In this document: positions 38,883 through 50,600 of the stretch, piece by piece | Layout of the letters: each line of letters opens with the position of its first letter | Position numbering within the stretch: the first letter of the stretch is position 1 | DNA from: Vitrella brassicaformis | Taxonomy: Eukaryota; Sar; Vitrellaceae | Direction of reading: 5' to 3' | Assembly: GCA_001179505.1 (NCBI GenBank) | Contig: CDMY01000557.1 | Coordinates: forward strand, 1 to 51,940 | DNA length: 51,940 bases | Made by a program: the position numbers and the translations under genes | Notes under the pieces: generated by a model | Databases searched by the model: none | Seen by the model: the letters and a program-made list of their open reading frames with translations, nothing else | What the model was told of the DNA's origin: nothing

Positions 38883-41067
38883 ATGTACCGGACCGCCGTG
38901 GACCCCCTGATATTCCTCGATGGGACGCCGTTCGGCCACTTCCACTCGATTCTATTCGGCCTCACTGTGACGTCATGGTTCCTCATCGGGTGCATCACCG
39001 AGATGGTCCCGCTGCTCTACTCGGCCATGACGACCGAGGCCTGGATGGGCGGACACGACGGATTCGGATGGCTGGTCGGCGCCTCACAGATCGGCTCACT
39101 CATCGGCAACCTCCTGGGAGGCGTCATGTCGGATGTGCAGGGCAGGCGGCCCGTCCTGCTGACCTCTCTCTTGGTCATCGGCCTGGGCTGCGGCACTCTC
39201 GCCACCACCACCGTATGCAATGACTACGCCATGTGTTGCGCCGGCATTGTGCTGGTGGGTGCGGGCATGGGGGGCATCACCGTGACTTACCCGGCCCTGC
39301 TCAACGAGTGGCTGCCCGAGTCGCTGCGGCAGAAGTGGGTGCAGCGCTTCCAGATGGGGTGGATCGCCGGGGGGCTCACGGCCGTCGTGGTGGCCTTTCT
39401 GTCGTTCCCCCAGTGGCGCCTGGCCTTCCGCTTCCTCGTCGTGCCCAGCGTGCTGCTGCTCGTGGGGACCCTGACGCAAGTGCCCGAGTCGCCGAGGTTT
39501 CTGCTGATCAAGAAGAGGGAGATCGAGGCGCTGGAGAAGATCAACTTCATGCGCCGTGTGGACGGCCATCGACCCATCCGGTGGCTGGACCTGCAGAGCC
39601 ACCCCCCGTCGGCCGCCAGCACCCCCACGGGCGGCTCGCCGCGGTCCATGTCGTCTCTACGCATCCCCAAACAGAGCCCCTCTTTTGTCGTCGCTCTCGG
39701 CCAGGTGTGGGCCAGCCATCACTACAGGCGGCTGGCTGTGGTGCTCAGCCTCCTGACCTTCCTGCTCTCTGTGGCCAGCACCGGGCTCAAGGTCTGGACG
39801 CCCTACATCGGGCAGGAGAAGGCCGACAAGGCTGGCAGGATCGCCGCTGACGAGGTGCTCGGCGAGGCTAATGAGGCTCTCCCTTCTGTCGCTTCTGATG
39901 CCCTTGTCGGAGCCTCTGAAGAGCCCTTCATCAACGGCAGCATAGTGGTCAACGACACGTCAGCCACACTGCCTTGGGCGCTCTTCAACGGGACCCTGTT
40001 GCCCCACGACATATTCCCCGGCGGCCTGCCGGCTGTCCCGTCCGCCAGGCAAGTTCCCATCCGGCTTGTGCAGCAGCAGATACAGCCGGACCACCACCAC
40101 CACCTTGGCAGGCGCATGAGTGCTGAGAGAGGTGTGTTGGACGAGTTCAGGATGTATGACGACTTGGACGGCACTGAGGGGGAGGGCGGTCGGATCAGCC
40201 TGGGGTGGCTGGTGGTGCACGTGACCAACGGGGCGATGATCGTGATGTCGGTCAAGCTGATGGAGTGGATCGGGCCGCGCCGCACCCTGCAGCTGGGCCT
40301 GTGGGCGTCGGTGCTCTCGTGTGTCGCCATCCTGCTCCCCGCATACCAACGGTCAGAAAGAACAACATAATGCCGACCGACATACGTTAGGACGGATGGA
40401 TGGATGGAGGCAGCTTCCCTAGCTATGACCCTTCTCTCCTTGCTGTATCGATTGCCTTTGTGTGTGTGTGTGTGTGTGTGTGCAGGTGGTGGGTGACGAT
40501 ATGCGACACGATGGTGTTTTGCGCCCAGACGACCGCCTGGGTGCCGCTCACGGCCATGCAGATCGAGTCGTTCCCAACCTCTGCCAGAGCTGCAGGTAAG
40601 TGGGTGGGGGGGTGCCTACCTGTCTGTCAGTCAGTCAGTCAGTCATACACAGATGCGAGGCTGCAGGCCAGGCAATGCATCACTTCACGCCCCTCTCCCT
40701 CCCTCCCTCCCTCCCTCCCTCCTTCTCTGTCTGTCTGTCTGTCTGCCTGCCTGTCTGGCGTCCGTCTGTCGGTCATGTCGGTCATTCATTCATTCATCCT
40801 AATCCAGGTTTGGGTTTGATGCAGCTGGTCAACTCGATGGGCAGCTTCCTTGTGGGTCCAATCGGCAGTCTGACGATCAGCATGGCCACCGCCTACGGCC
40901 CGCCCCATTCCGTCCACCCGGCCCTGCTGCCGCCGTGGGCCATGTCGCCCAGCGTGCTGCTGGTGTCGGGCTTCGGCCTCTGCTACCTGCTCACGTGTGT
41001 GTGCTTCTGTTTCATGCCCGGCAGACAGCGGCCGGGGAGTGGGGCAAAGGGGCAATGGGACCCTTGA
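38883..41067 (+). CDS. MFS transporter, sugar-porter/SV2-like
   Basis: Exons 38883-40351, 40486-40595, 40808-41067; 612 residues. The frame is open upstream to 38688 without an ATG, so the start is the ATG at 38883. MFS signatures: GGVMSDVQGRRPVLL (loop 2-3, motif A), PESPRFLLIKK after helix 6 (typical of sugar porters and SV2/SVOP). About 12 membrane helices. A hydrophilic loop of about 125 residues with potential N-glycosylation sites (NGS, NDT, NGT) sits between the presumed helices 7 and 8, the place of the large lumenal loop in SV2 proteins. The C-terminus is short and basic. Substrate unknown. Sugar, carboxylate or organic cation transport would all fit the family. Confidence 0.85.
40455..40482 (+). 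repeat. TG repeat before a 3' splice site
   Basis: About 13 TG units ending two bases before the CAG acceptor of transporter exon 2. It is one of several introns here in which TG repeats replace the usual pyrimidine tract. Confidence 0.8.
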
Positions 41068-41777
41068 TTGACATGAAGGGGTGAGTGAACAAATGGATGG
41101 CCCATTGATCTGATTGATTGAGGCGAACTGTGCTGTGCTGTGACGGAGAGGGAGGGAGAGAGCTTTGAAAGCTCGGGAGGGGTGCGAGAGGTGGGTAAGC
41201 CTTCTTGAGAGTGCCTATGGTTGCGTGTGTGTGTGTGTATGTATGAGTGAGGCATGAGCTACTAGCATGGCAGCAGACAGAGGAGGCGACAGGCAGGCAA
41301 GTACATGTCAATCGCAGCTAACTGCATGTCATTAATTGTGAATGGATGTACACTTCGGGGCCATGCAATTTCAGACAGACGCATGGCAGGCACAAAGAGG
41401 GAGGGAGGGAGGGAGGGCATTTTCTGTATGTGTTATGCTGTCGGCCTCTGTTGGGCGCGTGTGTGGTTTAGTCCACGGGGCCGACTGAGGGGGAAGGAAC
41501 TCGTCTGTGTTTTAATGTTGTTTCGGTCTCTCGGCCAGCCGGTCGATCGATTGCATACGTCCATATTATATCCCTTATATACTGCCAAATGGGTGCACTG
41601 CACGCCACGCACCGGTGTGTCCCTATCGCACAGCACACGGGGTGGGCAGAGAGAATAAGTGCGTGAGTGAGTGAGAGTGAGTGACGCTGACAGACAGGCA
41701 GCTGGGCAACAAACAGGTCGGCATTCCATCGACAGACACACTGTGGCACACGACGTACGTACGTGTATGTATCAATG

Positions 41778-41800
41778 TCCCTGGACTCATGGTCCAGGGA
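41778..41800. other. Perfect 9-bp inverted repeat (hairpin)
   Basis: TCCCTGGAC, loop TCATG, GTCCAGGGA. Nearby ACGTGT and ACACGT could extend the stem imperfectly. It lies right beside the donor-like site of the orphan exon candidate. It could be a transcript hairpin or a palindromic protein site; nothing decides this. Confidence 0.6.
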
Positions 41801-41820
41801 GACACGTGTTTGTCTGTCAC

Positions 41821-42014
41821 CTGGTAAGTCGCTGACACTTCAGGCGTCCCGAAGCCGCTGTGGCGAAACCGCCCCGCCTTGCACTCGCTCTTGGACGGCA
41901 GGGGCATATGGGCGGATCTGAGTGTAATCAGTGTGAAGTTGTGCGCGACGTTGAGAGGCCGGTGTTGGTACCCGTTCATCAAGTCGTATTTCGAGGGAGC
42001 ACGTAGCACAACAC
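41821..42014 (-). other. Candidate orphan exon
   Basis: On the minus strand a 194-nt block lies between CACCCCGTCAG (acceptor) and CCAG|GTGACA (donor). Read in phase 1 it is open for 64 codons with balanced composition (LRAPSKYDLMNGYQHRPLNV; HMPLPSKSECKAGRFRH) unlike the surrounding microsatellite translations. No adjoining exon or family could be established. A possible next open block lies downstream at about 41480-41680. Confidence 0.25.
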
Positions 42015-42441
42015 CTGACGGGGTGTGAATAAAATGTTGAGACGTTGTGGAATATGATCTGATTGTGTGCGACAGTGCGCTGTCTGTCTGTCTGATGGCG
42101 CAGCTTTCGTCACTCATCACACCAATCAATAAACAGTCAGTCAGTCGTTCATGCACATGTGGGTATGTTGTGTTGCACGTCCCACACACCCAGCGGACAC
42201 AAACAACGGTCGTTTGCTTGACACAAAAACAGTCCGTTAAGCAAACAAGACCATCCATCTGCAAACCCACACACGGTACCTCCCTGTCCGCCTGTCCCCC
42301 TGCCTGCCTGCCTGCCTGCTTATCTTACACAAACCATCCGGACGCTAGCTCTCTTGGCATCGTGCTCAATCAAAATACAGAGGCAGGGAGGGGAAACCCA
42401 TGAAAACGTGGCTGGCTGCTGGGTTGCATATGCATGCAACG

Positions 42442-43800
42442 CTAGAGGGCGTTCAACCGCTCCTCAATGTCGCCCTCGCCCTCGGCAACCTAATGCAGCA
42501 ATGGACAAGTAACACACACAGACACACAAGACAGACACTCATCCTCACATACGGATTGCGCGCCGATCTGATCAATCAGATCTGATCTTGATCTGTCGAC
42601 TGACCTCAGCTTGTGGTTGTGCCTGCGCGGGCAGCTTGCCGGCCGCGGCGGGGAGCTGGCCCAGGACGCCGGCCGCTACCTCTGACAGCACCTTCTGCAC
42701 CTCCTCGTCGGCCTCCTCCTCTACACCTGCTCAGGTGAGGGAGTGACCAAAGAGACAGACAGACAGGCAGACACAAGGGTGGATTGATGGCTTGGGTGTG
42801 GTGTGTCGTCTGTGTCTTGTCTGTCTGTCGGTTCGGCGGCTGCCCGTCTGCCCCTACCGGCGGCGTCCATAGAGTCGACGGCGTCGCTGACCATCTCCTC
42901 GATCAGACCCATCTTGGTCATCTCGCCTGCCATCTCGCCCATCTGACGGGATGGATGGACGGACGGAGATAGGGATGAACAGAGAACAGCACACACGTGA
43001 TATTGCTGAAGAAAGGATGGCTGAGTGGTTCGTTGGTTGGTTGGGCAGTCTGGCCGACCACTTTTGCGACTTCTGGGTATCTGATGAGTTTGCTCATCGA
43101 CTGCATCACGTCGGTGCTCGTCTTGAGGTGATCCGCCATACGCATCGTAGCTATACAGACAGGCACACACAGACACACAGCACACCCACCACACAACACA
43201 AGACAGAAATGGACGGGTGGATGGATGGATGGACGCAATACAACAAGAGAGAGAAAAGTGTGTGTCTTGTGGTGTCCTGTCCCCCTCACCCAGGTTGCTC
43301 TGCAGCGACATGGCGACGGAGTTCATGTGTGCCTTGCTCTCGTTCAGCCCTTCACCCACACACCCACACACCCACACACCCACACACACACAGAGACAGA
43401 CACAGAGACAGACAGCAGTCACTGCACCTCTCCCCATAGCAGCAGACAGGGCGGTGCCTTGCCCACATCTCTCACTCACTCACGTGTTTTGGCGTTTCTG
43501 GACCTGACGACCTCCTTCGCGAGTACTTTGCACGACTGCACGTCGTTCCTCTTGGCGGCGGCCTTGATCTCAGCCACGACCTTCCTCTCCTCAAAGTCGA
43601 TGCTTCGGATGGAGCGGTCGATGCCTCGCATCTCGTGACGAAGCTTCCGAGTCCACTCACGCACCTGCACACACAGCCCTCACACAAACACACACAACTC
43701 TTACAGAGAGAGGAACTCCATCCATCGGTTGTCTTGCACCGACCTGTTCTTTCGGTTCTTTGGGTGGCTCAGATGCTCGTCCAAAAAGTGACCACACCAT
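42442..43800 (-). CDS. CHMP3: ESCRT-III subunit VPS24/CHMP3
   Basis: Charged multivesicular body protein acting in membrane scission with other ESCRT-III subunits. Exons (minus): 43800-43744, 43664-43484, 43349-43290, 43150-43059, 42942-42858, 42726-42605, 42489-42442; 214 residues, close to the usual ~220. It has the basic helix 1-2 region (VREWTRKLRHEMRGIDRSIR), ESKAHMNSVAMSLQSNL, KTSTDVMQSMSKL, the GEMAGEMTKMGLIEEMVSD segment shared with VPS24, and an acidic C-terminus ending in a MIM1-like motif DIEERLNAL for binding VPS4 MIT domains. The last exon encodes only 15 residues and carries the MIM motif. The start is the ATG at 43800. Confidence 0.93.
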
Positions 43801-44095
43801 GGCTGGCTCCTTCTCAACCTCCGAGCCGCTAAGACCTCACTCGGCACACACCAGACAGGAGGCTTCCACACAGCAGTACGACGGTAGCTGTCTTGGTGCG
43901 AATCTTCTCTCTCTGGTTAGATCTGCTGTCTAGCGAGTGCGACGGCCACTCTGACCACTCCAAAACGACGAAAACGCGAATCACAAAGCTCAGGCTAAGC
44001 TCCCAGGGGAGGAGCACTCATTCCTTGGCCGCCAGGCCGCCTAGGGTGCTTCCTGAAACCGCTGCTGCAGGAGCGACTCATTCCAGTTTTTTGGT
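43801..44095. other. Divergent promoter region, CHMP3 / kinase
   Basis: 295 bp between start codons, holding the third copy of the shared element (44041-44065). No TATA box. Unlike most spacers here it has no long microsatellite. Confidence 0.5.
44041..44065 (+). promoter_or_regulatory. Shared divergent-promoter element, copy 3
   Basis: CTAGGGTGCTTC, then CTGAAACCGCTGC. It ends 30 bp before the ATG of the plus-strand kinase gene and is 241 bp from the CHMP3 start. The sequence just before it (GCCAGGCCGC) is also similar to that before copy 1 (GGAGGCCGA). Confidence 0.6.
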
Positions 44096-46487
44096 ATGGA
44101 AAACAGGCCACGTGGTCTCGACGATGCCCGCATTTTTGCACTGCTCAAAGACCTGTGGGGGATTTATGAGGGTTCTTTGATCTTTGATCTGCCGACTCCC
44201 GTGCGTGTTCCGTCTGGAGAGGGCGCTGGAGGCTCTGATGCTGCGTGCGGCGTTGTCAGTTCGATAGAGCTGCGCGGCCTGGAAAGCTATGATGATTTCA
44301 ATGCCCATGTCGTTGTCAGAGTGGGGGACGAGGCGCGAATGGAATATGTGTTCAAGGCGACCATGCTCCACACGCGTCAGCGACTGGTAAGGGGTGGAAC
44401 ACACAGGGGGAACACATCATGTCGTCGAATGTTTGCTCATACAGGAGCTGCAGACGGAGGTCATGACCTTGCTCAATGCAGCTGGTCTTCCGTGCCCAGC
44501 TGTCGTCCCTTCTGTTCACGGCAGGCACATAGAGAGGGCCGACGGGCTCACCACTGACGGCACTGCTGCAGCAGACGAGTGCAATGGCAAGAAACACCGG
44601 CCAACTCTGTACGAGCGAACGTGGTCGACAGTTGATTGTTGACGTAGGGCTTAATTGTGTGGTTTGTTTAATCAGTGTGCGGCTACTGACATACCTGCCG
44701 GGCAAGGTGCTGCCACTGCAGCATCACCGATCGCGAACCATGCTCATCAACCTTGGGAGGCTCGCCGGGAGAGTGTCGGCTGCACTCGAGGTGTCTGACT
44801 GGGGTCATTTCATTTTTCCCAGCCTGCGTGCATGCCTGTCTATGGATATATCGTTCAGGGTTACGAGCATCCCGCATCCGAGTGGGATTGGGAGTGGAAT
44901 ATCGCCACTCTGATCGCCACGTGCAGGTCCAGCCGAGTCGACCTCCTCTATGTGTATATATTGGTTGTTTTCGGCACCAACCATTTGCATGTTTGTGTGT
45001 GGGTGCGTGCGCGTGTCAGGCCGCGGGTGCGGTACGAGCAGCAGGCTCATCGGCGGGAGCTGGCTACACTAATTCTGGCATATCACACATGCACTTAAGA
45101 AGGGCACACATACATTCAAGAATGCTGGTCTGTCTGTTCAGGATGAGTTTGAGCGTGTTGTGTGCCCGCGGCTAAGCTCTCTCCGCCAGTCCGTCGCACA
45201 CACCGACCTCAACGATACCAACCTCCTGTGGGCAGGTGACACGCATTCATGAGACGATTCATGTGTGCGTGGATCGCTGCGACGTCTGTGTGTGTGGACG
45301 CTGATCGGTTGGTCCATCGATCGGTCCATCAGGTGACGAGTGCTGCGGTGTGCTCGACTTTGGTGACGTCATACATACAGCCACGTGCTTCGAAGTCAGT
45401 AATTGGATACCATGTGGTCGGTCACGCGTGTCACTCGTCGGTGTGTGTCACTGTCTGTGTGCAGGTGGGCATATGTGCGGGGTATCACTGCATTGCGCAA
45501 CCTGACCCTTGGGAGGCTGCACTCACCATCATACAAAGGCAAACACGCACAGTCACACACACACACACACACACAGCCATACACAGCAATGCATTCATGG
45601 ACTCTCCGTCGGGCACCTTTCGTATGCGTTATGGTTCGTGCGTGTGTGTGCAGTTATGATGAGGGTTATCCGCTTACTGATGACGAGATAGAGGTCCTGC
45701 CGCTGGTGGTACAGGCCAGGTGAGAGAGATAGACGGGATGAACAGAGGGGTGGAAGACAGTATGTAATTGGAGGCAGCCAGGTAGAGGTTGGTCTAGAGG
45801 ATGATGATCGATCTCTCAAAGTCCTTTAGGAGGCCGGTCTGCAGGTCGGCTGTTGACTTGAAGGAACAATGTACCATCAGATAAACTGCTGACCAAACAG
45901 ACCAGCCAGACAGCAGAGACAGACAGACAGACAGACAGAGAGGGAAGGATGGAGGGGGAAGGTTTTTCACTCCTCACGCGTCATTTTCATCGCTTTGTGT
46001 GCTGTCCATTTCAGGATTCTGATGTCGGCACTCAACTCAATTTACTACCAGGTGTGGATGATGAAGACAATGAGCTAGACTACATGCGAACGACATCGGA
46101 TGTGTGTGTGTATATGCCGCCGCGCTGCTCTGGTAGACACTTGAGGTGCGCTGAATGAGCAAACAGGCGAATTGCTCTCATTATGCTGTGATTCTTGTGT
46201 TAACAGCCCGACAATGAGTACCTCTCACACACACACGAGGTACACAGAGAGACGACAAATGGCCAATCGAAGTGAACGCGTACGTCTTGCTGTGCGGTAT
46301 GTCTGTGCAGCCCGGTTGGCGTACGCTTGAGCAGCTTGGTGCGCGTCTCGAGATTCGAGCAAGGGGGCAAGAGGTGGCTGTGGATGAACTAAAGAGGAGG
46401 CTCAAGGCCTCACGTGTACATCGAGGCAGCCCTGCAACTACGGTCACAGTTGAGACACCTTATTGTGTTGTGCGCAGGGAGGGCTGA
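44096..46487 (+). CDS. HYKK: Hydroxylysine-kinase-like phosphotransferase (APH fold)
   Basis: Small-molecule kinase; in animals the family (AGPHD1) phosphorylates 5-hydroxylysine with GTP. Exons 44096-44386, 44445-44608, 44676-44790, 44859-44920, 45020-45077, 45142-45235, 45333-45394, 45465-45538, 45654-45719, 46015-46051, 46207-46239, 46311-46487; 410 residues. Motifs: N-lobe LESYDDFNAHVVV and YVFKATM, then VRLLTYLPGK, catalytic loop HTDLNDTN (Asp and Asn present), GVLDFGDVIHTATCFE (DFG equivalent), AGYH...GYPLTDDEIEVLPLVVQAR, and a C-terminal PDNEYL plus PGWRTLEQL. Two introns start with GC rather than GT: 45078-45141 (CTG|GCATAT) and 45539-45653 (AAG|GCAAAC); the splice phases and family sequence require them. 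The intron at 45720-46014 is the longest. The real substrate is untested. Confidence 0.82.
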
Positions 46488-47670
46488 CATACATCGGCCT
46501 GGTTTTGCGACTGGCAGGCACCACCGAGTGACAGGATCGCTGCTGAATAAGGCTGAAGTGACTGCTGGCGTGATGTCGTGACGTTTCTTCCCCATAATAG
46601 AGAGAGGCGTAAATGTCTGAATGCAAACGTTCTCTCTTCGTGGCCAAGGGATCGGCTTGTCTGTGTGCGCGTGTGCTCGTACGTACACCCATTATGTCAT
46701 GTGTCTCTGATGTACTGTGGGCTCGGACAAGTGGGACCCTGCTTTTAAATGGGAAAAAGAATCCCGTTTATCCGTTGCACATAAATGTTGGTCCGGACGA
46801 CGAATTTGCTTGGCGAGATTGAGTCACGGTATAAAGGGAGAGGAGCCGGGCGCTTGCGAGGCAGCAAAGGCCCACTGGCGACTCACAGGAGGGTCAGTTG
46901 AGTCATCTGAGGCGTCTGATGACATTCATCCAGCCCAACACACGTTTGTTGCGGGCTGATGTGATTTGCCCTGCTTCCCCTTCCGCTCCCCTCCCCTCCC
47001 CTATCCTCACGCCCGCCCAGCCACCCAACCCTTTTCCCCCATCGCACATCGAGCATCGATGCATTCACTGCTGCAGGACTTCGACCGATTCACAGCCCGC
47101 TTGGGTGATAGTGAATGGATGGTTTTTCATCGTTTCATGCAGACGCCGCACGGCTTCGGCGTGACCGTGGAGGACCAGTGCAGCTGGTGAAGGGCGATCC
47201 ACACACGTAAGTTAGTTACTGTGTGCACGTACTGTCGCACGTTCGAAGTAGCCATCAAGGGCTCAAACAATTATGTAACAGGCTGTCACATTGTGGCAGC
47301 CACCCACCCGAGAAAAGAATGAATGAGACACACCCACCTCTTTGCCTCTAGCTAGCCAGGCTAAGCCAGCGATACATGTATCGATGGACTACACACATTC
47401 GATCATGCATGCTACGAATGATCGAATGAATCAATACAACTGACCATGTACACGTGCATACTGATGGGGTCTACACGGACGGGGCGTGCTTCCACACCTC
47501 ATCTACAAACAATCAGCCCGTCCGTCACATAGAGCAGCCGCACAGCTGGGCAAAAGCCTGACTGGAACACGCAGCCGCGGCCCACACGGAAGACGACACA
47601 CCAATCAGTGCATTAGCTAATAGCTATTTCCAACACAAGCTGACATGCATTGCTAATATTCTTCATTCAT
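46488..47670. other. Convergent intergenic region with a small open frame
   Basis: 1.2 kb between the kinase and the GCC gene. A 43-codon frame at 47059-47190 (plus) follows a CCCTCCCC-rich stretch; it has ordinary composition (TARLGDSEWMVFHRF) but no recognisable family, and it could be chance. A GGTATAAAGGG sequence lies near 46828. The right half has ATCGAT/ATGCAT-type palindromes. Confidence 0.4.
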
Positions 47671-50600
47671 TCATGTCTGATCGGCCCGCACAGATGACTC
47701 GAAAGCAGGCGTGCTGCCGCTAAGGTTGCCCTGCGTCATCCGCAGCTGAGACTCGAAGCCAAGGAAAATCTGCACACACGCACACACGCGGACACGCAAG
47801 AGAGCGAGACACATGATCGCATCGACAGAGCAGGTCATGTGGCATGCACTCACCTGTAGGTTGTTGGCAGGTGTCCGTATGGTGGAAGCGCCCTTGTTGG
47901 AGAGCTCAGACTCGACGCCGTCTCGGTCGTCAAAGTCGTCTCGATCGTCGTCATTATTACCACGATTAGGGTCAGGTGGTTTGCTTCGTGTGTGGGGATG
48001 GGAGTGCCGGTGGCCAACACGAAGCTGCTTGATCGACGACAGTCCCGCCGATGCGTCGACCCCCTTGGCTAAGCTCATATACTCATCGTCCGTGGATGAG
48101 GCGCCGGGGCTGTCGGGCGGCAATCTGGCCTGGTGTCTCCCCTCGTCATGATTGTGTCTGTGGTGGGGCCCCTGCTTGTTGTTGCTGTGTTGCTGCTGTT
48201 CGGGATAGCTCGCCTCATAGCCGTCATCGCCGTCGTCCTCACACTCGTCATAGTCCAAGTCAGTCCGGACCGACAGCTGTTTGACATTGCCGAGCTTGTT
48301 TCTGTTGATCGCTGTTTGCGAGTTGGGCCTGGTCTCCTCGCCGGTTTGCCCGTCTTTGTTTCGCTTGATGCCTTGCAGGTTGGGTGACGAGTGGAAGAGG
48401 CCCAGCCACGGCGGTCTGAGCCATCGGGAGCCCCAGCCGCTCAAGAAGCCCTTCTGCGCGCCCCCTTGAACGTGATGCTGCTGCAGGTGCTTTGACCCGT
48501 ACCACCACAACACAGGCAATGTCAGTAGCAAATACACAAACATCAAGACGCCTGCATTCAGAAAGACAGGGAGGGATCACAACAGAGCAGGAGAAGCACG
48601 ACCTGTGGCGACTTCGGCAATGTCGGCGTTGATGTCCTCCGGCTATCACGCGGCACACGTTATAATGATCAAGAAAGACGTCGTTTGTGCATTCAGGACG
48701 TCTTGTCAGGGGTTTGTGCAGTCACTGACCAGAGGGAAGGTATAAAAGAGGGCGATCAGGGTCACAATGTGCATCAGCAGCATCTGAGAGGACGAGACAC
48801 AAGCCACTTGCACCTGTCTAGGTGCCGTCCGTGATCACACACACGTGTCGGTCCTTTCATCGATAGATTGACTGACAGTGAGTGCGATGTCCAGCTTGCT
48901 ATTTGCAGACCGCCTCCACGGCGCAAATGTCATCTGCAGGGATGAATCAATGAGTGAGTATGAATGATTGAATGAAGAAATACGGAGTGAGGGGACAAGG
49001 AAACCGATTGACATCACCGTTGCGAAAGCGTAAAAGGTCAGGATGACTCCGTAATAGAGCAGCTGCAGCTGCCCGATGTTCGGCACTATCACAGTTGACA
49101 GAGCCAGTGAGGCGTTCCGGGCCTGCATAGATAGGTGCATTAATTAGGTGGCTGCCAGACCTTATCGCTGGCTGGTCAGCTGGCTTACCATCCAGACGCA
49201 CTCCCACCAATGCATGCCTGTCACACGCAGTCAGGCAGGCAGGCGCAGGAATCATCACAGACAAACACGTCCCAATGACGCGTGACTCATCGACACAGGC
49301 CGCCGAGACATGATTGCAATTATGTTCGGGTCACCCACCCTGTCTGTATTTGCCCACAACGTATCTGAAGGCAGCGCTGAAGACCTGATCGAAGTCCTGA
49401 AGATGTGTGGCCTTGTTTCTCTTCTTAAGGTCTGTGAGCCGCTGCATGCGGAAGGAGATGACGATGGACGCGATGTAGGGGCAAATGATGTACAGAAAAA
49501 TGGCCAGGAAACTCAGCCACAGCTGATCGCGCCACTCCTTGCCTCGCGCCTGAAGCAAGCAAGCAAAGACGAGAGAAGAGAGAGAGAGAGGAGACACAAG
49601 TGAGAAAGCAGCCAGACTAAGAGACACACACTTGACAGACAATTATCAAGCGTGATTGGATTTGATTTGATCTGATCTGACCGAGTTCCAGTCGCAAATT
49701 ACATATGGATGCAGTCGGACGGTGAAGTCCCCGGATGGATGCTGCAAGGGCACATAAATGTACGTACATACGCACACAAGTGTGGATGGAAACGTTGTAC
49801 CCGAAAGCAGTCGACGTGTGTGGTAGCAATCGATGCGAGGGCCACATACATGAACGAGGAGACCTGTGTCGTGGTCGCCAAGATCTGAACAACACACAGG
49901 AGCCAAACAGGCACACAGGCACACTGACCGATGAATCAACCAAGACGGACGTGAGTGGTGAGTGCCCCGCGCAGAGGCACACGGCTACTCTGGCGATATA
50001 CCCGGATGAATCCCAGGCCATGGGCGGTGTCGACAAATGTCTTGCGGAACCAGTGCAGCCAGGCCTTCTTTCGCCTCCCCACCACCTTGTCGGGATCGAG
50101 GCATTCCCACTTCTTGCCATAAAACACGAAAGCCTGCACGTGACACCAGGTGAGTTAGCCAGCCAGCAGGAGCGAATAGTGAAGGAACATTGCTGAGCGG
50201 ATACCTCAAGGATGAAGTGCACCAGCGTGACAGCCAGGACAAATATGATGGGGATCGAGAAGACGTACATGAGTTGTGTGGCGAAGGTGTCCATGCCGTA
50301 GCAATTCACACCGAGGACGGTCGGGTCCAGCATCAGCAATCTGACACATTCATATGCGTACGCATTTGCACACACAACCGTGGATCACGAGACATGGATA
50401 TGTGTGCGTGTGCGTGTATACGTATACGTATTACGTATACGTATATGTATATGCGTGTATGTATCTATCTGCATCAAGAAATAGGTGAGCTGAGTCCCTT
50501 GTCCAAATTTCTGCACCCACCTTGGGAGGCTGAATAGTTCTTGCACCTGGACGTCAATACGGAGGTTGAAGCTGCTGATGATGCCGATGTGTTGGAGGAA

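Larger units (their letters stand above)
41068..42441. other. Convergent intergenic region with orphan exon candidate
   Basis: 1.4 kb between the MFS gene and CHMP3. It includes GGGA (41397-41418) and CCTG (42300-42320) repeats, a perfect hairpin at 41778-41800 and a splice-flanked open block at 41821-42014, both reported separately. The rest appears empty. Confidence 0.45.
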
